Source of the DNA: JAFGHJ01 sp964523975
Lineage (GTDB): Bacteria; Hydrothermota; UBA3072
Length of the DNA: 39,955 nucleotides
Direction: 5' to 3'
Assembly: GCA_964523975.1 (NCBI GenBank)
Contig: CAZGBM010000010.1
Location: 1 to 39,955, forward strand
This document shows positions 32,455 through 39,955 of the stretch, one piece after another. Position numbers and translations under genes: made by a program. How positions within the stretch are numbered: position 1 is the first letter of the stretch; every line of letters begins with the position of its first letter. The notes beneath the pieces are model-generated. The model saw only the letters and a program-made list of their open reading frames with translations, searched no databases and was not told where the DNA came from.

Positions 32455-32779
32455 ACTTACCTCCTTTTATAGTATTAACAGTCAACTTTTTGTTTTTTGC
32501 AAAAAAATATCTCAGTTGGTTTTGTCTTGTTTGTCCGGTAAATAAAATATCAAAATTTAAAAAGTAAAATGACAACCACCGACAGCTGACAGCCGACGGC
32601 TGACGGCATAAAAAAACATTCGTGTTATTAGTGCTATTCGTTGTTCCTCTTATTTTTGGGATGTAGGAGGGGTTTTTAACAAACAAAAAATAATTCTTTT
32701 TTCTTTGTGTCTCCGTGTCTTTGTGTGAGAATAAATTTTTGATTTTCGATCTGTCATTTTCCATTTTGATATTTGATTT
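32455..32779. repeat. Word mosaic before the DHOD-like gene
   Basis: This 325-base spacer carries 32538-32573 (35 of 36 bases matching 3730-3765), a GACAGCTGACAGCCGACGG word (32579-32606) and an ATTCGTGTTATTAGTGCTAT word (32608-32640). A GGAGGGGTTTTTAAC linker follows, then the 49-nt exact duplicate (32697-32745) of 26941-26989, and 32762-32801, which runs into the Nudix gene's 3' end. The order word, linker, word, word resembles that at 26880-27014. Confidence 0.8.
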
Positions 32780-33331
32780 TTACTTTTTAGCGGCTTTGCT
32801 GCGATAGGGGCCTGCAATAAAATTCCTGGCTTTCTCAATAGCCGACCTGTAGAAATCATGTTTCATATCGGGCAATTCTTCGAAACCGAAAAATCTGGCA
32901 TCCAGAGCATCATCGCCGGCTTTTGTTTTACCTTCCTTTATTTCAACAAGAAAAATTATTATAACAAGGTTTCCGTAAATATCTGTATCCTGGCTGTGTA
33001 CGCCGAGCAATTTTATTATTTCTCCTTTCAAAGAAGTTTCCTCATAAAGTTCTCTCAGTGCCGCTTCCTCCGGAGTTTCTCCTGACTCTATAAATCCCGA
33101 CGGAGGTGCCCATTCACCTTTAGAAGGTTCTATGCCCCTTTTGATAAGAGCTATTTTATTTTCTTTGATTCCGATAATCGCCACGCAGGGAAGAGGATTT
33201 TTATAGTCTATAAAACCGCAAAAATGACAGTTTTTTCTCTCCCTTCCTTCAATAAAATCAACCGCAAGCTTTCTACCGCATCCGGGGCAATAGTTGAATT
33301 CCGCTTTGGAATTATTATCCGATTTCGACAT
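32780..33331 (-). CDS. Nudix hydrolase with N-terminal zinc ribbon
   Basis: This 183-residue protein has a zinc ribbon (C15, C18, C35, C38) and a Nudix domain with a box at 79-101 (GFIESGETPEEAALRELYEE then TSL). It resembles NudC/ADP-ribose-pyrophosphatase-type enzymes with zinc ribbons. The exact nucleotide substrate is unknown. The Gly of the final EExGU is Ser. A promoter at 33337-33364 is five bases from the ATG, so a leaderless mRNA is possible, although GAGG sits next to the start codon. Its last residues (SKAAKK) are encoded within an intergenic repeat word. Confidence 0.87.
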   Translation of the reverse strand: MSKSDNNSKAEFNYCPGCGRKLAVDFIEGRERKNCHFCGFIDYKNPLPCVAIIGIKENKIALIKRGIEPSKGEWAPPSGFIESGETPEEAALRELYEETSLKGEIIKLLGVHSQDTDIYGNLVIIIFLVEIKEGKTKAGDDALDARFFGFEELPDMKHDFYRSAIEKARNFIAGPYRSKAAKK

Positions 33332-33336
33332 ACCTC

Positions 33337-33364
33337 AAATTAAGGTTTTATGTAATTAAGTCAA
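33337..33364 (-). promoter_or_regulatory. Promoter for the Nudix gene
   Basis: TTGACT (33364-33359), a 16-base spacer and TAATTT (33342-33337) are read on the minus strand. Only five bases separate the -10 box from the ATG at 33331. Confidence 0.55.
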
Positions 33365-33485
33365 GAAGATAAACTGATGTTTGCTTTCGAATCCTCAAAT
33401 ACGCAGAGCATCGGGGCATCAAACTTGTAGCCCAAAAATCGGAAACCACTTTATATAATATTTGTGATTATCGGAAAGTAAAAAT

Positions 33486-34550
33486 TTAACTACCGGGAGT
33501 AAAATCTACTTTATCATTCAATTTTTTGACAAATTCACCGGCAAGCTTTACTGCATTTTCAATATCTCTTAGAGAAACGATTTCGACTGGAGTATGCATA
33601 TAACGGTTCGGGAAACTAATAAGACCCGTAGCCACACCGCTTCTGGTAAGCTGCATAATATTTGCATCGGTTCCGGTTGCCCGCGGAGCCGCTTCAATCT
33701 GATAATCAATCTTGCTTTTCTTTGCCGTTTCCATCAACATTTTGAAAATAACGGGATTGATATTTGCGCCTCTTGCAATTACCGGTCCCTTGTTGAGAGA
33801 AATATCTCCGTATTTTTTCTTGTCCGTGGTCGGATGGTCGGTAGCAAGCGTTACATCAAAAGCCAATCCGAGGTCCGGAGCGATACCAAAAGCGCTGGTC
33901 CGGGCACCTCTGAGTCCGAGTTCTTCCTGTACGGAAGAGACGCAGAACAAATTCACCGAAATATCTTCATTTTGCAAATACTTAAGAAGAGCGCCTGCCG
34001 CAAAAACTCCGGCTTTATTATCGGTGGCTTTAGTAAGAACAAGGTCATTCTGCAATTCTTCCACACCTAATTGAAAGGTTATGGGGTCTCCTATAGATAC
34101 GATACTCTCTGCCTCTTTCTTGTTCTTTGCCCCGATATCTATCCATAAGTCTTTTAACTGGGGAACTTTTTCCGTCTCCTCTTTTTCCATCATATGAATG
34201 GCTTTCCTGCCAATAACTCCCCTTACCTTTCCTTTACCTGTATAAATATCCACTTTGAGCCCGGGTAAAAGAGAAGGGTCGATCCCTCCTATAGGCCGGA
34301 AATATATAAATCCATCGCTATCGATGAATCCAACCATAAATCCAATCTCGTCAGCATGCCCCGAAATCATCATCTTCAGCTTTCCCTTTCCTTTTCGGAA
34401 AGCTATCACATTACCATGAACGTCCGTTTTAGTTTCGTCGGAGTATTTTTTTACGAATTTTCTGTATACTTCCTGAGCAGGTTCCTCAAAACCCGAAGGG
34501 CTCGGAGCCTCGACAAGCTCATAAAAAAATTTCTTAAGTTCTTTATCCAT
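33486..34550 (-). CDS. M42-family zinc/cobalt aminopeptidase
   Basis: This 354-residue metallopeptidase of family M42 (tetrahedral aminopeptidases, once annotated as endoglucanase) has metal ligands H65 (SGHADEIG), D177 (KATDNKAG), E209/E210 (VQEELGLRGA), D232 (AFDVT) and the late YMHTP histidine. It probably trims peptides in the cytoplasm. A GAAAGAGGAATAGG site precedes the ATG. Transcribed from the promoter at 34577-34604 as a single gene. Confidence 0.93.
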   Translation of the reverse strand: MDKELKKFFYELVEAPSPSGFEEPAQEVYRKFVKKYSDETKTDVHGNVIAFRKGKGKLKMMISGHADEIGFMVGFIDSDGFIYFRPIGGIDPSLLPGLKVDIYTGKGKVRGVIGRKAIHMMEKEETEKVPQLKDLWIDIGAKNKKEAESIVSIGDPITFQLGVEELQNDLVLTKATDNKAGVFAAGALLKYLQNEDISVNLFCVSSVQEELGLRGARTSAFGIAPDLGLAFDVTLATDHPTTDKKKYGDISLNKGPVIARGANINPVIFKMLMETAKKSKIDYQIEAAPRATGTDANIMQLTRSGVATGLISFPNRYMHTPVEIVSLRDIENAVKLAGEFVKKLNDKVDFTPGS

Positions 34551-34823
34551 TCCTATTCCTCTTTCTCTTTAAATTCAATATATTCCAATACAAATAAAAG
34601 TCAAGATAAATTTAACAAATGCCACAAAGTCACTAAGACACAAAGAAAATTTGTTTTTTTACTAAATCCCAACCCCTAAATCCAAAATCCTAAGATTAGA
34701 ACGCAGATTAACAGGATTTATTATTGTTTAGAACCCATCCCACAAACCCAATAATAACCACTGATTGGCACGGATTGTTTTGTTTTTCAACCTAGCTAAA
34801 AGCCAAATGCCAAAAGCTAAATT
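34551..34823. repeat. Word mosaic between M42 and degenerate kinase genes
   Basis: After the M42 promoter (34577-34604) come an ATGCCACAAAGTCACTAAGA word (34618-34652), a C-rich linker, an ACGCAGATTAACAGGATTT word (34700-34719), an ACCACTGATTGGCACGGATT word (34757-34777) and a GCTAAAAGCCAAATGCCAAA word (34795-34815). No gene is seen. Confidence 0.75.
34577..34604 (-). promoter_or_regulatory. Promoter for the M42 peptidase gene
   Basis: TTGACT (34604-34599), a 16-base spacer and TATATT (34582-34577) are read on the minus strand, 26 bases upstream of the ATG at 34550, with a ribosome binding site between. Confidence 0.8.
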
Positions 34824-36323
34824 TTACTCTTCTGCCTTCTCAAATCTTAAAGAAATTAAAGCTTTATTTTCGTCAACCGTAATTTTTACGTTGTGCCGAT
34901 TTAAAATCAACCTTATAAGAGGTATGTCTAAATATTTTATATCCGAATCACCCGTTAGCGGATTATCAAACTGAAAAACAGACACGTTCGCCAGTGTGGA
35001 AAAATCGTCTATCAATGAACGAAACCCTTTTAAATTAATATATATATATCCTCCATCTTCCTCCAATTCGACCCTCAAATTTTTTCCTCTCTCCTTTAAA
35101 CTGATTGTGAATAACTGCTTAAGCGATTTGGATAACCACGAATAATTGCCGGTGACAAATAAACTTTTACCTCCAGAAATAAACTCAAAAGGAACATAAT
35201 CGAAGTTTGAAATTATTTCATTCAATACTGAGTCAAGGTCTACTTTTTCGTTAATCTCTATAGCTTTATTTGTACCTATAAGTGCAATATCCAGAAGTTT
35301 CTCTACCATATCCTTCATTTCCAGAGATGCCCCGTAAATTATCTCAACCATCTCCTTAAAATTATCTTGAAGATCTTTCTGATCTTTTAAAATACTCGAC
35401 AAGCCCAGGATGGGAGTTAGTGGAGTTCGAAGACGATGTGATAATCCGCATACGAAATTGGAATTAACCTCCTGCAGATATTTTAATCGGTTGAGCTCTA
35501 TCCTCTCCGTAATATCACTTATCTGCACAATCAAATAATCCTTTTCTATGCCGGAGGGACTTATTTCTTTCGCCCTGGACAATTCGAAATTAAAATGAGC
35601 ATTTTTACTGTTTTTTTGAATAACCGCTTCAAAACTGCCACTGCCTTCAATATTCTTGATATTTTCCAAAATATCAATGTAGGGCAAAACTTCTTCAAGT
35701 TTTCTCCCTTCAATATCCTTTTCGTCCAGCATTTTCTTTACCGTTAAATTGGATTTTCTGATGAACCATTTTTCATCTAAAATGAGTATGCCTCCGGGCA
35801 AAGAATTTATGACGGAATTTAAGAATTCTTCGGATTTGGAAAGACGTTCGCTAAGAAGAGCCATCTTGAGTTCTGAAGAAACCTGAGCTGCCATTTGTTC
35901 GATTAGCTGCTTGCTCCTTTTGGTATAATCTCCACCTTTACTATTAATTACTTCAATTACTCCGATAGTCTCTCCGTCTATAATAAGGGGTGCAGCAAGA
36001 AGAGATTCCGTACTAAACCCGGTTTGCCTGTCAAATTTATCGACGTATCCTGAATCTCTGGGCTTATTGACAACGAAAGATTTGCCTTCCCGGGCTGTTC
36101 TGCCGGCTATCCCTTCTCCAATCTTTATTCTTTTTCCCTGCAACTCTTCCGCTTTTGGACCATTAACAATCTTAAAAACCAATTCATCAGTGGCTTTATC
36201 GACAAGAAATAAGGTCGCCGCTTCACTTTGAAGCACTTCCTGCGAGAGATCAAGAATCCTCTTTAAGAGTTCATTAAGGCTGTCGCTCTCCGTTATTTGT
36301 CCTAACTTCTTCTTTAATTGCAT
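34824..36323 (-). CDS. GAF-PAS histidine kinase homologue with degenerate ATPase domain
   Basis: This 499-residue protein has a GAF domain (about 15-150), a PAS domain (165-275) and a HisKA-type helix with H296 in GLSHRLRTPL. A C-terminal domain (355-497) stands where HATPase_c should be. The N box is not recognisable (KQLFTISLKER where NLLNNA is expected), and DxGxG and GxGLGL are absent. It probably cannot bind ATP normally and may be a pseudokinase, phosphotransfer partner or phosphatase. The ATG at 36323 has TTGGAG a few bases upstream and overlaps the receiver gene by 50 bases. It is the last gene of a kinase-receiver-kinase operon. Confidence 0.82.
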   Translation of the reverse strand: MQLKKKLGQITESDSLNELLKRILDLSQEVLQSEAATLFLVDKATDELVFKIVNGPKAEELQGKRIKIGEGIAGRTAREGKSFVVNKPRDSGYVDKFDRQTGFSTESLLAAPLIIDGETIGVIEVINSKGGDYTKRSKQLIEQMAAQVSSELKMALLSERLSKSEEFLNSVINSLPGGILILDEKWFIRKSNLTVKKMLDEKDIEGRKLEEVLPYIDILENIKNIEGSGSFEAVIQKNSKNAHFNFELSRAKEISPSGIEKDYLIVQISDITERIELNRLKYLQEVNSNFVCGLSHRLRTPLTPILGLSSILKDQKDLQDNFKEMVEIIYGASLEMKDMVEKLLDIALIGTNKAIEINEKVDLDSVLNEIISNFDYVPFEFISGGKSLFVTGNYSWLSKSLKQLFTISLKERGKNLRVELEEDGGYIYINLKGFRSLIDDFSTLANVSVFQFDNPLTGDSDIKYLDIPLIRLILNRHNVKITVDENKALISLRFEKAEE

Positions 36324-36687
36324 TTTTCTCCAACAATCGAACCACTTTATCCCACAAAACTTCAAGGTCCGGAGGTTTGGTTATAAAGTCAACGTCTATT
36401 TTTCCCTTAGCAATAATTTCGACATCTTCTTTTAAATGCTCGTAGGCCGTACACACAATTACGGGAAACTTGTAACCTCGCTCAATCAAATTCTGGAGAA
36501 CTTCCAGGCCATGCTTTCCTCCCATTTTAATGTCAAGCACGACAAGATGATAATCGTTCTTGCCGAGTTTTTTGCTGGCTTCAAAACCATTATCTGCCGT
36601 GTCGACTTCAAAACCTTTTAGTTTGAAAAATTCCTTGAACAAATATAAAATGGAAGGGACATCATCAGCTATCAAAACTCTCGCCAT
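36274..36687 (-). CDS. Stand-alone receiver (CheY-like) protein
   Basis: This 137-residue response regulator has no output domain. The acidic pocket is D8/D9, the phosphorylation site is D52 (VVLDIKMGG), with T80 (VCTAYEH) and K104 (FITKP). The ATG at 36687 is chosen because GGGAGGAG directly precedes it; the longer frame lies within the kinase gene. It overlaps the upstream kinase by 23 bases and the downstream degenerate kinase by 50. It is likely an intermediate in a phosphorelay with them. Confidence 0.9.
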   Translation of the reverse strand: MARVLIADDVPSILYLFKEFFKLKGFEVDTADNGFEASKKLGKNDYHLVVLDIKMGGKHGLEVLQNLIERGYKFPVIVCTAYEHLKEDVEIIAKGKIDVDFITKPPDLEVLWDKVVRLLEKNAIKEEVRTNNGERQP

Positions 36688-38230
36688 TTTCTCCTCCCTT
36701 TTTAGGTAATTCAACTGTGAATACCGACCCTTCGCCCTCTTTACTATCAACGAAAATTTTCCCTTTATGTGAAGAAACTATCCTCTGTACGATCGAAAGT
36801 CCAAGACCTGTTCCATTCTTCTTGGTGGTCACAAAGGGTTCAAAAATTTCATCCCTTTTAGATTCCGGAATACCGGAGCCGTTATCTATTACCTTTGTCG
36901 TAATTTGACCGTCTTTCTCGCTCAAACCAACTTTTATTTCCCCGTTTTCACTCAATGCATCACACGCATTATTTATCAGATTGCCGAAAACTCTTCTAAG
37001 TTTTTCTTTATCGGCTTCGATTTCATAATTTCCCCTATCATGTTTAAATTTGATTTTGACTTTCTTTTCTTTCGCATTTTCGGCCTTTTTGAAATCATCC
37101 AGGACGTCTTGCATAAAAGACAAATAGTCGAAAACCGCTAAATTCAAATCCTGATCTTTTGAAAAATCAAGCATATCGCCGATTAATTCATTTATTATAT
37201 TAGAAGCCTTCAAAATTTCTTTGCCGTATTTTTTCCCCTTATCATCTTTGGAAGACATCGTAAGCAACTGCGCCAGGCCGCTAACGGTACCGAGAGGATT
37301 TCTTAAATCATGTGCTATCTGAAGAGTCAATTTACCCAACCGATTTACCCTCTCCGAACGCTGCATTTCTTTCTCCATTCTTTTTCTCTCGGTTATATCA
37401 TTAAATACAACTATCGCGCCTTTCTTTTTCCCAGCCGAATCTCTAAGAACGGCAAGGTTAATACCCCAATATCTGCCGTTTTCTGTTTTTACCAGATGAC
37501 CACTTTCGCCCAGCTCCCAGGATTCTCTTACGCATTCCCGAAGAATAGAAAGAATCTTGTTATCACTCCTTGCAAGTTCCTGAGATTTGGGATTGATTAA
37601 TCTCATTTCCAATGCGCCGCCGATATCTTCAAAGACAGCAATGCCGGAGTTTATCGAACTTACAACTTCATGATAAAACTGATGAAGATCTCTTTTTTCT
37701 TGTTCGTCACTCCTCTTAACAACTTCAATTCTCTCCTTCATTATTTTATTCCATAAACTGCTGATAAACGCAGTCAAAAGCAGAAAAACTAATTTTAAAA
37801 GAACGACCGGGTCCAGAAAATCAAACCCTCCTCTTTGCTGCACGAGCCATATATAAATTCCTGCACTTACAATAGTGATTGCTACGGACGAAGCCAAGCC
37901 CGACGAAATCGAAGCCATCATTATAGTAAGGAAATAGAAAATATAGTAATCAGAACTTATACTTCCGGTGAAATAAAAAACGGTTGACACAACGATAATA
38001 TCGAAAAGAAAAAGGATAAACAAAATTAATTGTCTATGGAAAATTTCCGGTTTAAATATCCTTAAAGTCAGATTAAAGGCAAAATACACAAAAGCTATTT
38101 CGTAAATTAAACTTATTCTGGTAACCTCTTCTGTCGCATAACCTGCTATAAGAATCACAGATAACAAAACAAGCCATCTAAACACCAAAAATATATCCAA
38201 ATCCCCCGCTCTCTTAAATTCTATCTTCAT
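36665..38230 (-). CDS. Membrane histidine kinase with PAS domain
   Basis: This 521-residue sensor kinase has five or six N-terminal hydrophobic segments (about 12-160), a PAS domain (190-285), HisKA with H307 (QIAHDLRNPL) and an intact HATPase_c: N box NNACDAL (420-426), DNGSGIP (449-455), GTGLGLSI (473-480). It probably controls the stand-alone receiver and the divergent NtrC-type regulator. The ATG has no Shine-Dalgarno sequence; a TATAGT box eight bases upstream suggests a leaderless mRNA. The start region overlaps an inverted repeat at 38258-38276 that may be an operator. Confidence 0.93.
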   Translation of the reverse strand: MKIEFKRAGDLDIFLVFRWLVLLSVILIAGYATEEVTRISLIYEIAFVYFAFNLTLRIFKPEIFHRQLILFILFLFDIIVVSTVFYFTGSISSDYYIFYFLTIMMASISSGLASSVAITIVSAGIYIWLVQQRGGFDFLDPVVLLKLVFLLLTAFISSLWNKIMKERIEVVKRSDEQEKRDLHQFYHEVVSSINSGIAVFEDIGGALEMRLINPKSQELARSDNKILSILRECVRESWELGESGHLVKTENGRYWGINLAVLRDSAGKKKGAIVVFNDITERKRMEKEMQRSERVNRLGKLTLQIAHDLRNPLGTVSGLAQLLTMSSKDDKGKKYGKEILKASNIINELIGDMLDFSKDQDLNLAVFDYLSFMQDVLDDFKKAENAKEKKVKIKFKHDRGNYEIEADKEKLRRVFGNLINNACDALSENGEIKVGLSEKDGQITTKVIDNGSGIPESKRDEIFEPFVTTKKNGTGLGLSIVQRIVSSHKGKIFVDSKEGEGSVFTVELPKKGGENGESFDS

Positions 38231-38238
38231 ATCTAATC

Positions 38239-38276
38239 ACTATAAAAAAATTATTCCAATCATTAAGGTCATGATT
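38239..38276 (-). promoter_or_regulatory. Possible kinase promoter with inverted-repeat operator
   Basis: On the minus strand, TATAGT (38244-38239) lies 8 bases before the kinase ATG and 16 bases from a weak -35 (TTAATG, 38266-38261). The perfect inverted repeat AATCAT-N7-ATGATT at 38258-38276 overlaps this -35 region and could bind a regulator. Confidence 0.4.
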
Positions 38277-38344
38277 ACCAAACATATAAGGGAAAACACC
38301 CATAGGTCTTTATTACAAGTTGAATGAACAGGTGTAGAATATAC

Positions 38345-38372
38345 TTGACAATAAAATTCTTATATGTATATT
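38345..38372 (+). promoter_or_regulatory. Promoter for the NtrC-type regulator
   Basis: TTGACA (38345-38350), a 16-base spacer and TATATT (38367-38372) are followed by GAGGAGG and the ATG at 38421, giving a leader of about 40 bases. Confidence 0.8.
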
Positions 38373-38420
38373 AAATCAAGAAGTTAAAATTTTTAAATTT
38401 AGATATTATGAGGAGGTTTT

Positions 38421-39794
38421 ATGGCTCACAAAGTTTTAATTATAGACGACGATGAAAAACTTTTAAAGCTATTGAGTGAATCATTAGAAAAAGAAGAATT
38501 TGTTGTATCGACAGCTACAACCGCAGGAGAGGGACTTGACAGATTTAGAGAAATCGACTTTGACGCCATGCTGGTTGACCTCGTACTCCCGGACATGGAT
38601 GGAATAGAACTATTAAAAACAATAAGGAATATCGACTCGAACTTCCCGGTAATAATGATAACCGGACACGCTTCTATTGACCTTGCTGTAAAAGCAATGC
38701 GGATGGGAGCTTTTTATTTTATAGAAAAGCCAGCCTCCACAAAAGCGATACTGGAAATACTCAAAAGAGCCATCGAACAAAAGGAACTTATAATAAGCTA
38801 TCAATCTTTGAAGAAGACAGCCGAGGAAAAATTCAGTTTTTCGGGGATAATAGGAAAAAGCAAAGAAATGCAAGAGATTTTCGAGTTGATCGAACGCATA
38901 GCTTCCGCGGAGGCAACGGTATTAATCCAGGGAGAGTCGGGAACCGGCAAAGAACTGGTAGCAAAAGCGATACATTTTAATTCTACGAGAAAGGAAAACA
39001 GATTTGTTGCCATAAACTGCAGTGCTCTTCCCGAATCTCTACTTGAAAGCGAATTATTCGGGTATGAGAGAGGAGCCTTTACGGGAGCCAACAAGAAAAA
39101 GAAAGGGCTCTTCGAAATCGCCCATAAAGGTACAATTTTCCTCGATGAAATTGTGGAAACATCACCTGCATTTCAGTCAAAACTGCTGAGAGTATTAGAA
39201 GACAATACTTTCTATCCTGTTGGCTCCACCGACGAAAGAAAAACCGATACGAGAATCCTTGCAGCCACAAATAAAGTTATAGAAGACTCGGTAGCAGACG
39301 GGAAATTCAGAAAAGACCTCTATTATCGTCTGAACGTTGTAAAAATATCCCTGCCGCCTCTCAGGGACAGAAAAATAGATATTCCGTTGCTTACCCAGGA
39401 CTTCTTAAAAACTTATTCCGATAAAAACCGTAAAGAAATCTCGGGCGTTTCCGATGAGGCAATGGAAGTATTAATGCGTTACTCATGGCCGGGAAATGTT
39501 CGCGAGCTGGAAAACGCTGTCGAACGGGCAGTCATCCTATGTCAGGATAAAACCATCCTCGCGGAACATCTGCCGGAGAGAACGAGCAGAAGCGAAGACC
39601 TTGAACCCTCAAATATTCTTGAATACGAAATGGCAAAAGATACCTTCGAGAAAAAATACCTTAGAAACCTATTAAAACAAACAGAAGGTAATGTTACCGA
39701 TGCATCAAGAAAAGCCGTAATGACAAGGCAGAACATTTATCTTAAACTTAAAAAATATGAAATCAATCCGAAGATTTATTATCCCAGAGAATAA
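38421..39794 (+). CDS. NtrC-family sigma-54-dependent response regulator
   Basis: This 457-residue regulator has a receiver domain (D53 phosphorylation site in MLVDLVLPDMDG, 1-115), a linker, an AAA+ sigma-54 activator domain with Walker A GESGTGKE (171-178), the GAFTGA sigma-54 contact loop (218-223) and FLDEIVE (Walker B), and a Fis-type helix-turn-helix (about 413-450, with NVTDASRKAVMTRQNIYLKL). It opens sigma-54 promoters when phosphorylated. Divergent from a membrane kinase, a likely partner. No convincing -24/-12 promoter was found in the window, so its targets lie elsewhere. Confidence 0.95.
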   Translation: MAHKVLIIDDDEKLLKLLSESLEKEEFVVSTATTAGEGLDRFREIDFDAMLVDLVLPDMDGIELLKTIRNIDSNFPVIMITGHASIDLAVKAMRMGAFYFIEKPASTKAILEILKRAIEQKELIISYQSLKKTAEEKFSFSGIIGKSKEMQEIFELIERIASAEATVLIQGESGTGKELVAKAIHFNSTRKENRFVAINCSALPESLLESELFGYERGAFTGANKKKKGLFEIAHKGTIFLDEIVETSPAFQSKLLRVLEDNTFYPVGSTDERKTDTRILAATNKVIEDSVADGKFRKDLYYRLNVVKISLPPLRDRKIDIPLLTQDFLKTYSDKNRKEISGVSDEAMEVLMRYSWPGNVRELENAVERAVILCQDKTILAEHLPERTSRSEDLEPSNILEYEMAKDTFEKKYLRNLLKQTEGNVTDASRKAVMTRQNIYLKLKKYEINPKIYYPRE

Positions 39795-39955
39795 ATAGAA
39801 GCCAGGAGTAAGAATTGAGAATCCCATCACTACACCCAATAATTGGACGCAGATAAACGCAGATTTAAAGGGATTTTTTATTTGTTGTTTTATTCTAACC
39901 CCTAACTGATGAATAGCAGCGCATATCTGACACTTTCTAAGCGTCTTAGAAGTAG
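39795..39955. repeat. Word mosaic at right edge
   Basis: After the NtrC-type gene the sequence holds a C-rich linker (39820-39840), an ACGCAGATAAACGCAGATTT word (39846-39865) related to 34700-34719, and a further CCCCTAACTGATG stretch. No gene is seen before the window ends. Confidence 0.6.

Noticed and set aside
32420..32764. A 114-codon minus-strand frame across the spacer upstream of the DHOD-like gene
   Set aside because: It is translated from repeat words and overlaps the real start region of that gene.
34763..34779. TGGCACGGATTG as a sigma-54 -24/-12 promoter
   Set aside because: The -24 part fits but no TTGC(A/T) follows at the right spacing, and the sequence belongs to an ACTGATTGGCACGGATT intergenic word.

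Overview
The window comes from an AT-rich genome (by eye, GC in the mid-to-high 30s percent) of a didermic, probably anaerobic bacterium. Lipid A genes (lpxC, fabZ, lpxA), a LolB-like lipoprotein, undecaprenyl/isoprenoid genes, a sigma-54 regulator and SmpB mark it as a Gram-negative bacterium. The lpxC-fabZ-lpxA order resembles the FCB group, where lpxC and fabZ are often fused. A PPi-type phosphofructokinase, a ferritin-like protein and an elaborate thiol network fit an anaerobe from an uncultured lineage (Cloacimonadota or WOR-3-like). That placement is an inference, not a demonstration. No rRNA, tRNA, CRISPR array, transposase or prophage gene was seen.

Layout. 310-4830 (minus): an SPFH protein with three tandem zinc-ribbon proteins, a coiled-coil protein and a Tic20-like membrane protein. 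They resemble the Bacillus YdjG/YdjI phage-shock partners. 4896-8213 (minus): a LolB-like lipoprotein, a multi-span TPR/zinc-ribbon membrane protein and a DUF4388 protein. 8268-10814 (plus): smpB, a cell-wall amidase and murI. 11071-13500: a radical SAM protein, a frameshifted GNAT acetyltransferase and a one-span membrane protein. 13796-19172 (plus): xseB-ispA-DUF212-dxs-lpxC-fabZ-lpxA, an isoprenoid and lipid A operon with overlapping genes. 19441-23237 (plus): deoC, a YfhO-like membrane protein and a flippase-like protein. 23240-26612 (minus): a six-gene thiol-redox operon, which includes an unlisted 47-residue membrane protein ending in CLSC. 27081-31271 (plus): an Ask_Ect-type aspartokinase, PPi-PFK, glutaredoxin, ferritin-like protein and MBL-fold hydrolase. 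31477-34550 (minus): a dihydroorotate-dehydrogenase-like protein, a Nudix hydrolase and an M42 peptidase. 34824-39794: a histidine kinase, a receiver and a degenerate kinase, divergent from an NtrC-type regulator.

Two window-wide patterns stand out. First, eleven spacers between operons or genes are mosaics of a few recurring 20-50 nt 'words', each built of imperfect 8-10 nt tandem units. They occur in both orientations and include a 49-nt exact duplicate 5.8 kb apart. Some words run into the 3' ends of unrelated genes and supply their last codons. Second, promoters repeatedly show TTGAC(A/T), a spacer of mostly exactly 16 bp and a TATATT-like -10 box. Several lie so close to the start codon that leaderless mRNAs are likely.

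The strongest candidates for undescribed biology are the intergenic word system, the redox operon (AhpF-NTD-like protein, reductase without the NADPH arginine motif, glutaredoxin, TlpA lipoprotein, CLSC peptide, NapH-like Fe-S membrane protein) and the SPFH/zinc-ribbon module.
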